This document shows, piece by piece, positions 11,013 through 21,647 of a stretch of 64,000 bases of DNA. The position numbers were made by a program, and so were the translations under genes. The stretch is from Erodium maritimum (Eukaryota; Streptophyta; Magnoliopsida; Geraniales; Geraniaceae), in assembly GCA_963921825.1 (NCBI GenBank), contig OY997596.1, forward strand, positions 8,871,001 to 8,935,000, in the 5' to 3' direction. The notes under the pieces are model-generated. The model ran no database searches and had not been told where the DNA came from. It saw only the letters and a program-made list of their open reading frames with translations. The stretch's first letter is position 1. Every line of letters begins with the position of its first letter.

Positions 11013-12452
11013 ATGGCTCGTACGTATGCTCCACGAGGCACCCGAGGACGGCCAGCTGGAGGCCGAGGACGGCCAGCTAGGGGCCGGGGACAGCAGCCTA
11101 CTGCTGAGTTTGTCGGGGCGACCAGCGCCCAAGCTGAGCCCGTTGGGGGGCATGAGAGGACTGATACGGTTCAGGCGGCATCTTTTGAGGAGCTGACCCG
11201 CACAGTGCAGGGGCTGGCAGCTGCCTTCGCCCGTAGAGAGGCTGCAGCTCCTACACCGGAGCCGGTACCTGCTACGACTGCAGCGACTCCTGATGGGCCT
11301 ATACAGGTCGATAGCTACACCTCACGGGCATTACAAGACTTCCGCAAGCTTGGCACGCCTGTGTTCTCTGGGGAGCCAGACCCCGAGGCCGCCGAGAGAT
11401 GGCTAGACCGGATTACCCGCAACCTCGACACTTCTGGGGTAGTGAGCGGGAAACTTCGAGTATCATTTGCAGCCTTCCACCTGGAAGGGGAGGCCTACCA
11501 CTGGTGGCGCCGGGAGCAGACTAGGGTGGGAGATGACTTTGTGCTGTTCGGGCAACGCTTCCTCGAGCAATACTTTCCCCGAGCCGTGCTGGATGACAGA
11601 CGTCAGCAGTTCCTAGACCTGCGACAGGAGAGTCTGTCGGTATCGGATTATGAGGCGCGCTTCACCACTCTAGCTCGCTTTGCCCCGGAGATGGTGCAGT
11701 CAGAGGATCTCAGATGCCGGCGTTTTGAAGGAGGGCTCCATCCGGCGATTGGAGACATGGTCGCTGTGTTGAGGACCCAGGTGTTCTCCGAGCTAGTGGA
11801 GCAGGCTCAGACAATAGAGCGACGCTTCAGGGAGTCAGCTAGGGATCGGGAGGTCAGGCCCAGATCGAGCAGTTCACAGAGACCGTCTGAGTCTCGGGAT
11901 CCTAGGAGGCAGAGGACCTCGGGATTATTTCAGCCGCAGACCCAGCTGAGGGGACCACGTCAGGTTGGTTCAGTAGCTTCTGTGGGACCTCCCGCGCCGG
12001 GGCGCGCTTGCTATCGCTGCAGACAGCCAGGGCATATGGCACGAGATTGCCCAGGGAGCGACGGATCTGTGGGTCGTCAGATGGGGAGACCTGAGGAGAG
12101 GTCGAGCGTCGGACCACTACTGTGTCATCGTTGTGGCAGGCCCGGACACTTCGCTTCCAGGTGCCCCGAGCCGTACCCGGTGGCGCCAGCTCCGCGTCCA
12201 CAGCAGTCCCAAACGGGGCACTCGCCACAGTTCCAGCAGCATCAGGCTCAGACGCAGAGGGCGCCGAGACAGGCAGCTAGTGCACCAGCACCGGGACATC
12301 GCGATGCGCAGCAGGTGGTACTTCCATCACCTCCGAGAGGCGGACCCCCGATGCGGCGTGGTCGGGTGTTTGCTGTTGTCGATTCACGGGCGGAGAGACA
12401 GGACTCCGATCTTGAGACCGTTCGTGACTTCCAGCGCGCTAGAGGGTATTGA
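11013..12452 (+). CDS. gag: Retrotransposon Gag polyprotein, two zinc knuckles
   Basis: Gag forms the virus-like particle in which retrotransposon RNA is packaged and reverse transcribed. The open frame begins at 10986, but I prefer the ATG at 11013 (MARTYAPRG, good GTCATGG context), giving 479 residues. An Arg/Gly-rich N-terminus is followed by the retrotransposon gag capsid-like domain at about residues 125-270 (from AERWLDRI to TIERRFRE). Two CX2CX4HX4C knuckles follow, near residues 332 (CYRCRQPGHMARDC) and 369 (CHRCGRPGHFASRC). The frame has no stops or shifts. It ends shortly after RGRVFAV, the stretch that in complete Ty3/gypsy polyproteins leads into the protease, so the deletion of pol starts at that border. 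Confidence 0.92.
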   Translation: MARTYAPRGTRGRPAGGRGRPARGRGQQPTAEFVGATSAQAEPVGGHERTDTVQAASFEELTRTVQGLAAAFARREAAAPTPEPVPATTAATPDGPIQVDSYTSRALQDFRKLGTPVFSGEPDPEAAERWLDRITRNLDTSGVVSGKLRVSFAAFHLEGEAYHWWRREQTRVGDDFVLFGQRFLEQYFPRAVLDDRRQQFLDLRQESLSVSDYEARFTTLARFAPEMVQSEDLRCRRFEGGLHPAIGDMVAVLRTQVFSELVEQAQTIERRFRESARDREVRPRSSSSQRPSESRDPRRQRTSGLFQPQTQLRGPRQVGSVASVGPPAPGRACYRCRQPGHMARDCPGSDGSVGRQMGRPEERSSVGPLLCHRCGRPGHFASRCPEPYPVAPAPRPQQSQTGHSPQFQQHQAQTQRAPRQAASAPAPGHRDAQQVVLPSPPRGGPPMRRGRVFAVVDSRAERQDSDLETVRDFQRARGY

Positions 12453-13138
12453 GGAGCGTAGGACTAGCGAGAGTCCGAGAGTTGCTTTTGCTTTGACTTT
12501 AGATCAGTGTTTTCGTTTCAAGACTTGTTTTTGACTCGTTTGGTTTTGTTGCGTTTATTTACTGTTTCGGTTGTGAACTTTTGCTTGGTTTAAGTTGTTA
12601 CCTTGGTGTTTCTTGGTTCGCTCTCCGAGTACGTTGAGATCAGAGTGGCGCAGCGGAAGCGTTGTGAGTCGACGAGTGTGTGTAGTGGATGGTAAAAGTG
12701 GGAATACCTCTTGAGGTATCCGGAAACAAATCGTCGAGTACGACTACCACAGCGCTTTCAGGCCAGTAACACTATGGCACCGTACGAAGCGTGGGGTGGT
12801 AGGTCGGGTCATTCGCCCAAGCAGGACACACTTGAGGTTTTCCAGTTGACCCTTGTGGTCCGAACTGCTAAAAAGACGACTAAAGAGTCGCGTTGTTTGT
12901 GAACGATGAGTTTTGTTCGGGGCGATCTCAATACCGACGGACGGTCCCGGTATAGGGTGTCTCGACCAAGCTTCGAGTGTCGTTGCGACGTCTCTACCGA
13001 CGGAGGATTCCAGTATAGACTAACTGTTTTAAGTGTTCCGTGTGCTTGAGGACAAAGGACTGGGAGTTAAGCGGACGTTCCCTGAGATCGGGCCAGGTAG
13101 AACGCATTCACTTTAAATTTCGAGGACGAAATTCTTTT
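12453..13138 (+). other. Untranslated tail of the TR-GAG element
   Basis: There is no recognisable pol remnant here, only short unsupported frames. Its last 40 bases (aatttcgaggacgaaattc) are the conserved leader to the PPT seen in Ty3/gypsy elements. Confidence 0.7.
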
Positions 13139-13151
13139 AAGGGGGGTAGAC
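13139..13151 (+). other. Polypurine tract
   Basis: AAGGGGGGTAGAC directly precedes the 3' LTR and would prime plus-strand DNA synthesis. Confidence 0.85.
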
Positions 13152-15755
13152 TGTAAAACCCACTTCGTTTAAAAGAGTATTAAAGTGCGAACTGAAACGT
13201 GGGGGGGGGGTTGTTTTTGCAAGCAAGTGATTGGAAAAGCAATTTCAAAAAAAAAAAAGGGGGGGCTGGGCTGGAGATTGGGCCGGTACGGGCCCAATCA
13301 GTTTTTGGGGAAAGCCCACACGCGCGGGTCCGGCCCGCTTGCACTCGAAGCCCAGACCCGTAGCTTAAAAGGCGTGCGAACCCTAATGGTTCGCTACTGT
13401 TCACCGTCTGCCTCCACGTCCTCTCCCTCTGCGAACCCGACCTCGCCGGACTTCTCCCTCCGTTCTCCATCCCTTCCCTTCGTCCGGCTTCACTCTTGCC
13501 TTCCCCTACACCTTCTTCTTCGTCCTCTACCTCACCGTGCCTCGCCTTCCTCTTCTTCTCCTTTCGTCTCCAGAACCACGCGAAACCGAAGCTCGCCGGA
13601 TTTTCTGAAGGTGGGTCGCCTTCTCGGGAGCGAATCGAGCCTTCTCTCCTCCGTCTTCTTCTTCTCCGTCCTCCGTTGGCCTGAAACCCCATCGAGACGG
13701 GCTCGATTGAGGCGGTTTCAGGGCAGGTCGTCGCCGGCGACCTCGCCAGTTTCAGATCTGAACGGGGACGGGTTTTGCTCGTGTTCGAGGCTCGGTCGCC
13801 ACAGCACGGCGTCGCCAGCTTCTCCCAGGCCTCCGTTGCTTCTTTCCCCTCTTTTCCGAGCGTCCCTGACGCTGTGCACGGTGGCCGGAGGACCGTGGCT
13901 TGCCGGAGCCAGATTCAGCTCGACGACGAACCTGAACCAGGCCTTGGGCCAGGTCGTGGTGTGGGCCGGTTGGTCCTGGGCCGGAACTCGAGCTCGGGCC
14001 AGAACCTGGGCCGGACGTGGGTCAGGCCCAAGTCTTCGGACTGGGTTCTGATCCGGGTCTGGACCGGGTCTGACTCGGGTCCGGGTCAGGCGTGGATCCG
14101 GGTTCGGACCGGGTTTGGGCCGGATCCGGGTCGGCAGAAAGTTTTAATTAATTTAATAATTATTTGACTAAAATCTGGTTAAGTTAAAGACGTTTGGACC
14201 GTCCGAGAACCTTGAACTCGAGAACTGATTGGGGTTTTATTTTTTTAAACCCAGACTTGGATTTCGGGGACTTCGCCTTGGAAGACGGTGTTGGCCCGGT
14301 CGTCCGCAGCTAGAAGACGCCGCCTTGTTATCATCTTGAGGTAGGGAAGTATCGAACCCTCCTTAATTATGAACTGGTAAACTAGTATGCATGACTAGGG
14401 TTATTAATAACCGGAACGAACTAGTATGCATGACTAGGGTTGTTGATAACCGGAACGTCTTAGTGACACATAGGTGAAACTGTTATGTTATTAGTTTAAT
14501 TGGACGAGTCTTGTTAATACTTGGAACGAACATGTTTGATATCCGTTTGACTTGCTTGTACTTTCTGGGAAATTGTTGTGCTGATAGACGGGACATGTCT
14601 AGGTCCTAGAGTTGCGTGTTGTGTGTCTACTCGTTGTGTGGGAGTCTAAGTAACGTCATAATTCATCTGTGTGAGAATCTAAATAATATTATAACCGTTG
14701 TGTAAATGTCTAAATAGAATTATCACCGATGCTGCATGATGTGACTGTGTGGGCAAGTGTGCCATGTGTGCCTATGTGAACCCTTGACTGTGAAATGACC
14801 GGGTGAGTGATAGACCGGGTGTATGCTAAGATGGTTCGGCTGGTATACCGAGACCATCAGTGAGTGTGCTGTGTGCGAAACCCTGTGTGTGTTTAAGAGA
14901 CAGCGTAGCCGGATGGATAATCATATCGAGACCAAGGATAGCGTGTTCAGATGACTCTTAATCCGGGATGGGATTGATCGATGGAGTTCCAGTTACACAT
15001 GAGAGTATCGCCCTTCATCTGTGTGAGGAGGAAGATGTCGTGACTGACGCTGTGTGTTCCAGTGCGATATGATCAGCTGTGTGCAAATCGATGGAGTTCC
15101 AGTTATATATGAGAGTGGCACCCTTCGTCTGTGTGAGGAGGAAGATGTCGTGACTGACGTTGTGTGTTCCAGTGCGATATGATCAGCTGTGTGCAAATCG
15201 ATGGAGTTGACGACATACGTGTGCGTTTCGTCCGGACCCTTCCCCGTTATTTGCTGTGTGGCGTCCTATGGATTCTATGTGTGTGCTGTTGTGTGCCTTT
15301 TTCCCTGGGTTGGTCTGTGTGTATTACACGTTGTTTCATACTGTGTGGTTTGACTAGTAAGGGTTTTTCCTAAAGGCATTCTATTGGGTCATATCCCTAG
15401 TTTACCCTAATTACAAATTTTACCTTGAGGTTAAAGGGCGTGTTGGGAGTTCTTTTACTTTTCCTACTGGGCGCAAGCTCACCCCTCCTGTCTTTGTGGT
15501 GTTTCAGGTGTTGAGCGGGAGTAGTAATAGCCGGATTCTCGAAGCTGGGGAGCTGTTGAGGGTTTAGCTAGTTTTAGAGATGTACACCTTTTTCTTTTCT
15601 TGTTGGACTTGTGTACTTTACTGGTTGAGCTGCGACTCTTGACTTTTCGAAGTTTTATTTTATTTTGGAACTTTATTTATCTTTTTCCTCTTTCATTACT
15701 GTAAATCTTTAGCCGCGTCTCGAATTCGGTCAAAAACCGGATTTGGGGCGTGACA
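13152..15755 (+). repeat. 3' LTR of the TR-GAG element
   Basis: The 2604-bp LTR is near-identical to the 5' copy (two substitutions and two homopolymer length changes seen by eye). It is followed by the second TGACC target duplication. Confidence 0.93.
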
Positions 15756-15760
15756 TGACC

Positions 15761-16062
15761 TGACCTGGCCCGATAATCCTCTTTTTGGGTTACGTATGGG
15801 TCGAATTCGGACACGCCCGCTAAAATTTGCATAATAAAAACAGATTTCAACATACGAAACCACTAACGAATCATTCTTCCCTTGTATAATGGGCAATCAA
15901 TAAAGTAGTCGGAAATAAGCCGCTCATGGTCATCGTGTTGATCTCTGAAAATGTAGTTCCTACTATGCTTTACCGGCATGTGGTTCATCATTCGTTCCTC
16001 GACTTCCTTAACGGTTTTCCGTTACAAGTGCACCATCTTATTCTCCGCCTCCCGATTCGTTA
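15761..16062 (-). pseudogene. PIF/Harbinger transposase, N-terminal part (dead)
   Basis: The minus strand reads KTVKEVEERMMNHMP, then RNYIFRDQHDDHERLISDYF, DCPLYKGRMIR-stop-WFRM and, in a shifted frame, text matching the block before QKCTAA. This is the typical N-terminus of Harbinger transposases (RxYIxRDRExAHxRLxxDYF). It joins the C-terminal part at 7639 once the LTR element and one TGACC copy are removed. At least one in-frame stop is present. Confidence 0.75.
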
Positions 16063-16249
16063 AAGCATAATAAAATAAAATTGAAATTAACTTAAGAAAA
16101 TTAATTAATAATAAAATAAAATAACTAAATGAAAAGAAACTTCAACTTTTATTCATCCCCGAAATAATACAACCCCAAAAACTACAATTTGAAGCATATA
16201 ATCCAAACCCGACATTAGTTGTCCTTGACCATACGAATTTGAGCCTTGA

Positions 16250-17476
16250 CCCCACAACATGAATCCCACAACTCAGATAACATTAATGCGTGTCGGTCCA
16301 TCTCCAGGTCGGTTAACCTTGAAACGTCCTTACCCTGCATTTCGTTGTATTGGTTGAAGAGTTCGAGTCATTTGGTGGCCAGCATGATCATTTTGTCTGC
16401 CTTCCCAGAATTTTCTCGGTTGGCTCGGACTTTTCTCGGTTGGCCTCTGACTTTTCCCGTTCAAATTATGTCTTTGCTCGATCCATGGTGGTCACTGCAT
16501 TGGCTTGATCTTGGAAACCCTTAACCTTCCTCTTCGTTGACTTATTGCGCAATGGCCGCTCTTCACATGGAGGGACACTTCGGTTAAGAGATCTCTCCCT
16601 CAGATCGATGGATACTCAATCAGGTTGGAACTCACCACCGAGAGGTGTAGTCTCTTCATCATCAGTGGGAGGACAAGTGGGTGGGGTTGAGCTGTAAGCC
16701 CTAGCTTCATCCAACCATTATCTCCGTATACCGACCATGCCTTCTCCCGCCGTAAAATTCTCCCCGAACTTCAGAATGTCGTACCAATGATTGAGGTCAA
16801 ACACCTTCAGTTTGCTTCCCTTCGTTGTGTCATAGTAGATCTCATTGGCCATGCTGGTGTAGTCTGCATCGTTGTAACCACTTGGACAACTTTTCCTCAA
16901 CTTCGTCATAATATTGTGGAACCTCTACACTCAAAGGTAACACCTGTTCCATTTGTTCTTAATTTGTTTCCAATCCATTGACGGGTGACAATTCCCCCTG
17001 TTGTACCATTTGGCATCCCCAAAAGGTACTACTCTTTTGCTGGTTGCCCTTTGATACATCTCTCGACGTGCGTATCCAAACATAGATGAGCTGCTTTGCC
17101 GCTTCAAGGTTCCATTTTATTATATAGCCTCCTCCTCCTCGTTGTTGGGAAGGACTGGCAGAGGACGACATCCAGATGTTGCTGCTTTGGCCGACATTAT
17201 ATTAGGAATCACTGGGATAGCCGTAATAATTTTGGACCGAGGTTGGGGTTCATGAAAGATGGGATGAAAGTACCTGAGTTGAAATTAATTTAATAAAATT
17301 AATAATACAATAAATTGAAGCTTCAAATTAAAAAAAAAAACTTGGATGTATGAACGAGTTGTTGGTCGGGCTGATGTTCAACATCCGGTGAAAACATCAG
17401 GCTGATCTACGTTGACATCGGGTTGTTGGTCGGGTTGCTCCGGTGGAGATGACGTCTGTTTCTCGTCATTAGACAT
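16250..17476 (-). pseudogene. PIF/Harbinger ORF1, SANT/NAM-associated type (dead)
   Basis: Harbinger elements encode a second protein with a Myb/SANT-like DNA-binding domain that helps the transposase find its termini. Here the minus strand starts at 17476 (MSNDEKQTSSPPEQ) and continues at 17171-16959 with LEAAKQLIYVWIRTSRD, GNQQKSSTFW and later text. It then reads MTKLRKSCPSGYNDADY with FDLNHWYDILKF at 16909-16718. Between about 16560 and 16250 it reads a charged C-terminal coil (RNKSTKRKVKG, DRAKT, FEREKSEANREK). The arrangement matches the SANT plus NAM-associated C-terminal proteins of plant Harbingers. Frame breaks separate the pieces. Confidence 0.65.
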
Positions 17477-18702
17477 TTTCTTGATAGGAAAATAAACTTT
17501 GGGGAATAGAATTTGAGGGGAAAAGTTGAGAAATGAGGAGAAAATGTGTACATGTTGATGAAAGGAATGTGTGTTTTTTAAAGATGGAGAAAATTAGTAT
17601 TTTTGAGATTAAATTCGAATTTTATGTAACTATTTTTGTTCGTTTACTGTTTAAGACCGTGGAGTCAATGATCGAGTTTTTTCCCGTCAGCGCCACGTGA
17701 CGCGCTCCCATTGACTAACCGACGACTTACGAGTCGCGACTCACGTTTTATTGAGTCGGAACCGTAAAAACCGTATGTCACAACGTGTGATTCACAATTC
17801 ACTAAACCGTGAGTCGCAGACCGTAAATCGTGTGAGAGGTCGGATCCATGTGGGTGATCTAAGCAAGGGAGGACAATACGAGCAACGACAATAGTTTTGT
17901 TCATGCTCTTGTCTGCTGTTTTTGGAGGGTTTCTCTTCAAGATAGTAAATATGATTTGGAGGGATAAATACAAAGATTCCTTTCCTTCCACTTGCCATTT
18001 CTTTTCCGTCCATGGATGACTGGTGGACATGAAACCCCTTGGAACTTACAGGTCTATATCCTTGTTTTTGTGATCTTCTCTCCTACTCAGTGCTTGAATC
18101 CAAGTAAAAAGTTTGGTTTTTGAGAATTGGGTTTTACTTTTGGGGCTGATATGGAGAGATAGGATCCACCAATTAGCTCTGCTGAAGCAGCTTTTCTCTT
18201 TTGGAACCGAATCAGAGTTTCCACTCAAGTATACAGTTCTGGAGGTGGGTTTTCTCCTTGGGGCTTCTTGTTGTTTGTTATGGATGCAATCTGGAGTTTT
18301 TGGGGTTAAAGCTGAAATCTTTTCAATCTTTTGCTAGTTTTGGGTGGTGGGGTGGGTTTTGTAAACTGGAAATTGCTTTAAGCAGTTCTGATTTATAGGG
18401 TTTTAGACTAGTTTATCAACCCACTGTTTGGATAGCAAATTTCATAGTTTCAAACAGGAATTGTCATATCAAGTTTCTGAATGTGCATTGTGATTTTATC
18501 AGGTTTCTGGAAAATACAATTCGGATCAGCAGTTTCTTCTACAGTTGTGGGTTGTGATTGAGATATACCTGAAAGAGTAGCTAATATGTGATAGTTGTCA
18601 CTAGTTGTTTCTGCTTTTTAAAGTTGGGTTTTGGTTCTCCACCATTGAAATCGAATAAGAGTTAGATGTTCTTTTAGCTTGTAGTTGCTGGTTTGGTAGG
18701 AT
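17477..18702. other. Intergenic and 5' leader region of the racemase gene
   Basis: The left half probably includes the terminus of the Harbinger element, but I could not pair terminal inverted repeats. The right half (about 18000-18702) is T-rich and intron-like with a possible acceptor (TTTGGTAG) just before the ATG at 18703, so a leader intron is plausible. Confidence 0.4.
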
Positions 18703-20693
18703 ATGTTTGATGGAAGCTTGGCAATGCCCTTGTACACATTGAAGTACCCATCTCATATATTATTAGGTAATGAAGTTCAAAGGCATCGGATTCCTTGCAG
18801 AACAAGGTTAAATCCCGTCCTAGCCATTCCTCCATCATCTACTTTTTTACAAGCAGGTGAGAGTGGTAATCTACCCGAATCCAAGAAAAAATCTATTGCA
18901 ACTACATCATCGATCAGTCATGAAACACATCATTCTTTGCTACCTCGAGCCAATACAGTGGGTATAATTGGAGGAGTATCAGTTAATTTCACCCTGAATT
19001 TTTTGAAAAGATTAGTGGAATGGAGTTCGAAAGATGGAGAAGCTTGCGTTCCTTTTGTACTTTGTTCGGATCCATTGTTAAGTAAGGAGCTTTTACCACA
19101 TGACAGAAATTCTCTTCCATCTAAGAGCAGTAAAAGTGAAGGTTCAGAGTTAGATTACAGGTCAATCGTTGAGAACCTTCGTGGTAAGAGGATTTTCCTT
19201 GAGAATGCTGGAGCCCGTTGCATAGTGATACCTTGCCATGTTGCACATGCATGGCATGATGAGGTTTATGAAGGGTCATCTGTAAAGTTCCTACATATGG
19301 GAGAATGTGTTGCTGAGGAGCTCAAAGAAGCAAGGCTAAAGCCACTAGAAGCCGGGAGTCGCTTGAGGATCGGGTTGCTTGCCACAAATGCAATCCTAAC
19401 AGCGGGGTTTTATCAGGAGAAGCTTGAGAGTGAGGTACTTTCACTAGTTAAAATCAAGAGCCCCTCTCTTCTTTGTTTCTTAGTTTTGATCTCTTCTCTT
19501 GTATGCATTCATTCACATTTTGTAGTTGAAGAGCTCAACTTGGAAATTTTGTTGTTTCTTATATAGATGAGAATGAGTTGTTCTGATCCACATACAAAGT
19601 GGACATAGCCATCTTTAGAGCATTGACTGAAAAGCTTAGTTGATTGAGTGCTGATCTTTTATATTTATTCAATGTTGGTTTAATATATTGGGTTAATTGC
19701 ATATAGCTATTTTCCTACTTGGGTTGGTTTTGTGGTGAAGGAGTTTTCTCATTTCCTTCAAGTCAGAGGTTCAAATACCGGTGGGTACATCTGCTTCGGA
19801 GCAGGTGTGGATGGAGGGTAGGTTAGACATAGACAGATAGACTAGGCTAGATAGGATTTCCTCGTTTTCTTCGAGATCAAAAACAAAATTTGCATATAAC
19901 TATTTCATACTATATGTCTTTTGTACGTAACTATCCCCAACTTTAAAACGTTATTTACAGCTACCTAAACTTTCAACAACAAAAAAAATGCAGATAGCTC
20001 TTCTTTGCAAAACATGATGAAAATGCTTTAACCCTATTTAAAAAATACCATTTTTCGTATTTTTTAATAGTTGTATCTTTTAAGAAGTCTTTTTACATCC
20101 ACTCAACTATTTCTACATCTAATCAAAATGTTTTTCGTATTTATGGAGTCTTTTTTGAGTTTAGGGTCAAGAGCATTTCGGTCATATTCTGGCAGGAACG
20201 AGCAATTATAGTTTTTTGAAAGTTTAGATGGCTGGATGAAAAAGTTTGGGATAATTATGTGCAAAACACGTATAGTATGCTATAGTTATCTGCAATTAAC
20301 CCAAATACATTTCAACACCCTTCAACCTGCATTCTATTACGAAGTTGCATGTGATTGGGCGCTATTCCTTGTCAAATCTTTACTGTTAACATATGCTTCT
20401 CCGATATGTAGGGATTTGAGGTAGTGATACCAGACAAAGCGACCATGGAGCACACTGTGATTCCTGCAGTTGAAGCTTTAAACAGAAAGGACATGGAAGG
20501 GGCGCAGAATCTGGTGAGAATTGCACTCCAAGTTCTTCTTGTGAGGGCTGTGAACACTATAGTCCTTGCATCAGATGAAATGAGGGATATTTTGCCCCAT
20601 GACGATCCTCTTCTCAAGAAATGCATCGACCCAACCGATGCATTGGCCAAGTCCACAATCAAGTGGGCAAGATCTGCCAAAACCGGCCAGTAA
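18703..20693 (+). CDS. Aspartate/glutamate racemase-family protein
   Basis: Family members interconvert L- and D-acidic amino acids through two active-site thiols. Exon 1 is 18703-19434 (donor GAG/GTACTT) and exon 2 is 20412-20693 (acceptor TGTAG/GGATTT), giving 337 residues. An alternative start at 18724 lacks the first seven residues. Exon 1 carries a probable plastid-targeting N-terminus, the first strand (TVGIIGGVSVNFT) and the first active-site region (CIVIPCHVAHAWHDEV, Cys present). Exon 2 carries VIPDKATMEHTVIPAVEALNRKD and the second active-site region, which reads TIVLASDEM where bacterial enzymes have L-G-C-T-E, so the second Cys appears to be Ser. Racemase activity is therefore uncertain. 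The intron holds a MITE with a nested SINE. It is of the At1g15410 type as I recall that gene. Confidence 0.9.
19690..20302. mobile_element. Mutator-type MITE in the racemase intron
   Basis: The ends are inverted repeats, GGGTTAATTGCATATAGCTAT on the left and GGGTTAATTGCAGATAACTAT read inward from the right. Flanking 9-bp sequences TAATATATT and AAATACATT agree at seven positions, as an old Mutator-type duplication would. A SINE is inserted near the left end. It is related to the element at 21000-21357. Confidence 0.7.
19714..19889 (+). mobile_element. tRNA-derived SINE nested in the MITE
   Basis: It is flanked by TTGCATATAGCTATTT (from 19697) and TTGCATATAACTATTT (from 19890), a 16-bp target duplication with one mismatch. 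It has a tRNA-like A box (TTTTGTGGTGAAGGAG) and B box (GGTTCAAATACC). It is clearly homologous over its length to the element at 22369-22524. Confidence 0.78.
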
Positions 20694-20999
20694 AGAATGC
20701 AATAGTTCATTGCTATTTCCTATCTGCGAGTGTTGCCAAGTCCTATAAGTACTTTAATTGTTTGGTTTCTGTCATGCTTGAAAGTTGTGTAAAACCAACC
20801 TTGTGTATAATATTAATTTGTGTAAAAAAGAATAGGAAAGTTTATTAATTTTTGTATTGAACACTTCATTGAGATCGGTCAATCGTACATTATCTGGACA
20901 TTCTTCTTTAGCCTGACATGATCATTTTGTTGCTTTAGTAAGGACTATGGAGTACTGTTTCTCAAACATCATTAAGAGACAACAATGACATAATAGAAA
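20694..20999. other. 3' flank of the racemase gene
   Basis: This is the probable 3' UTR and downstream sequence, and no gene is seen. Candidate polyadenylation signals include AATAT/AATTTG around 20810. Confidence 0.4.
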
Positions 21000-21357
21000 G
21001 AGTTGATTGCAGATAGCTATGCATGCTGTATATTTTTTGTACATAACTATCTTAATAGATAGCAGAAAACTCTTTTTTGTCAAAGAATGACAAAAATACC
21101 CTCGACTGTAATCTCAAAAAATGAATTCAAAACTACCAAAAACATTTTTATTAGATGTATAAAACGGTTATGTAGATGTACAAAGAGTTCTTAAGTAATA
21201 AATATTTTAAAAGATGAAAAATGATTTTTTTTAAAGATAAAGTCAAGGGCATTTTTGTCATATTTTGACAAAAAGAAAAAAAGTTTAGGTAGCTGGAAAA
21301 TTAGGGACAATTATAAAAAAAAACATATAATACACCACAGTTATCTGCAATTAACCC
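21000..21357. mobile_element. Mutator-type MITE downstream of the racemase gene
   Basis: The left end reads GAGTTGATTGCAGATAGCTAT and the right end, read inward, GGGTTAATTGCAGATAACTG, so the pair is an imperfect inverted repeat. Flanks TAATAGAAA and TGATACAAA agree at seven of nine positions. Inner sequence (ATTTTTGTCAT, GTACATAACTAT) matches the intron MITE, so both belong to one family. Confidence 0.68.
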
Positions 21358-21647
21358 TGATACAAAATTATATGTCTTACACACTGCCATATGAAGTTCA
21401 TTTATGCTGTGATTATAGACTCAAATGCATATCAAGAAATAGCTTCAACTCAGCCATTTAAGACCGAACACGTCATTTTGTCAATCACGATCAGCTCTAT
21501 TAAGGAAGACATATAACAAAACAGTAGCCTGACACTGGGATATTGGAGAATCTTGAACACAAGAGAACTGTATGTACATACTGGCTAAGACTAACCCTCC
21601 ACAGAAAACCGACCCAGATTCAGCTCTACACAGTGCTGCATCAGCAG

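Larger units (their letters stand above)
7645..15755 (+). mobile_element. Complete gag-only LTR retrotransposon (TR-GAG type)
   Basis: The 8111-bp element is flanked by a perfect 5-bp target duplication, TGACC (7640-7644 and 15756-15760). It has 5' LTR 7645-10245, tRNA-iMet primer site 10249-10260, intact gag 11013-12452, polypurine tract 13139-13151 and 3' LTR 13152-15755. LTRs start TGTAAAAC and end GTGACA. No protease, reverse transcriptase, RNase H or integrase sequence is present between gag and the PPT, so pol must come from a partner. The gag type, PPT context (CGAGGACGAAATTC) and LTR ends fit Ty3/gypsy elements, probably the Tekay/Del side of the chromoviruses; that lineage call is an inference. 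It sits inside the Harbinger transposase relic. Confidence 0.92.

Noticed and set aside
12711..12902. A residual pol-derived ORF downstream of gag
   Set aside because: The 63-codon frame carries no protease, RT, RNase H or integrase motif.
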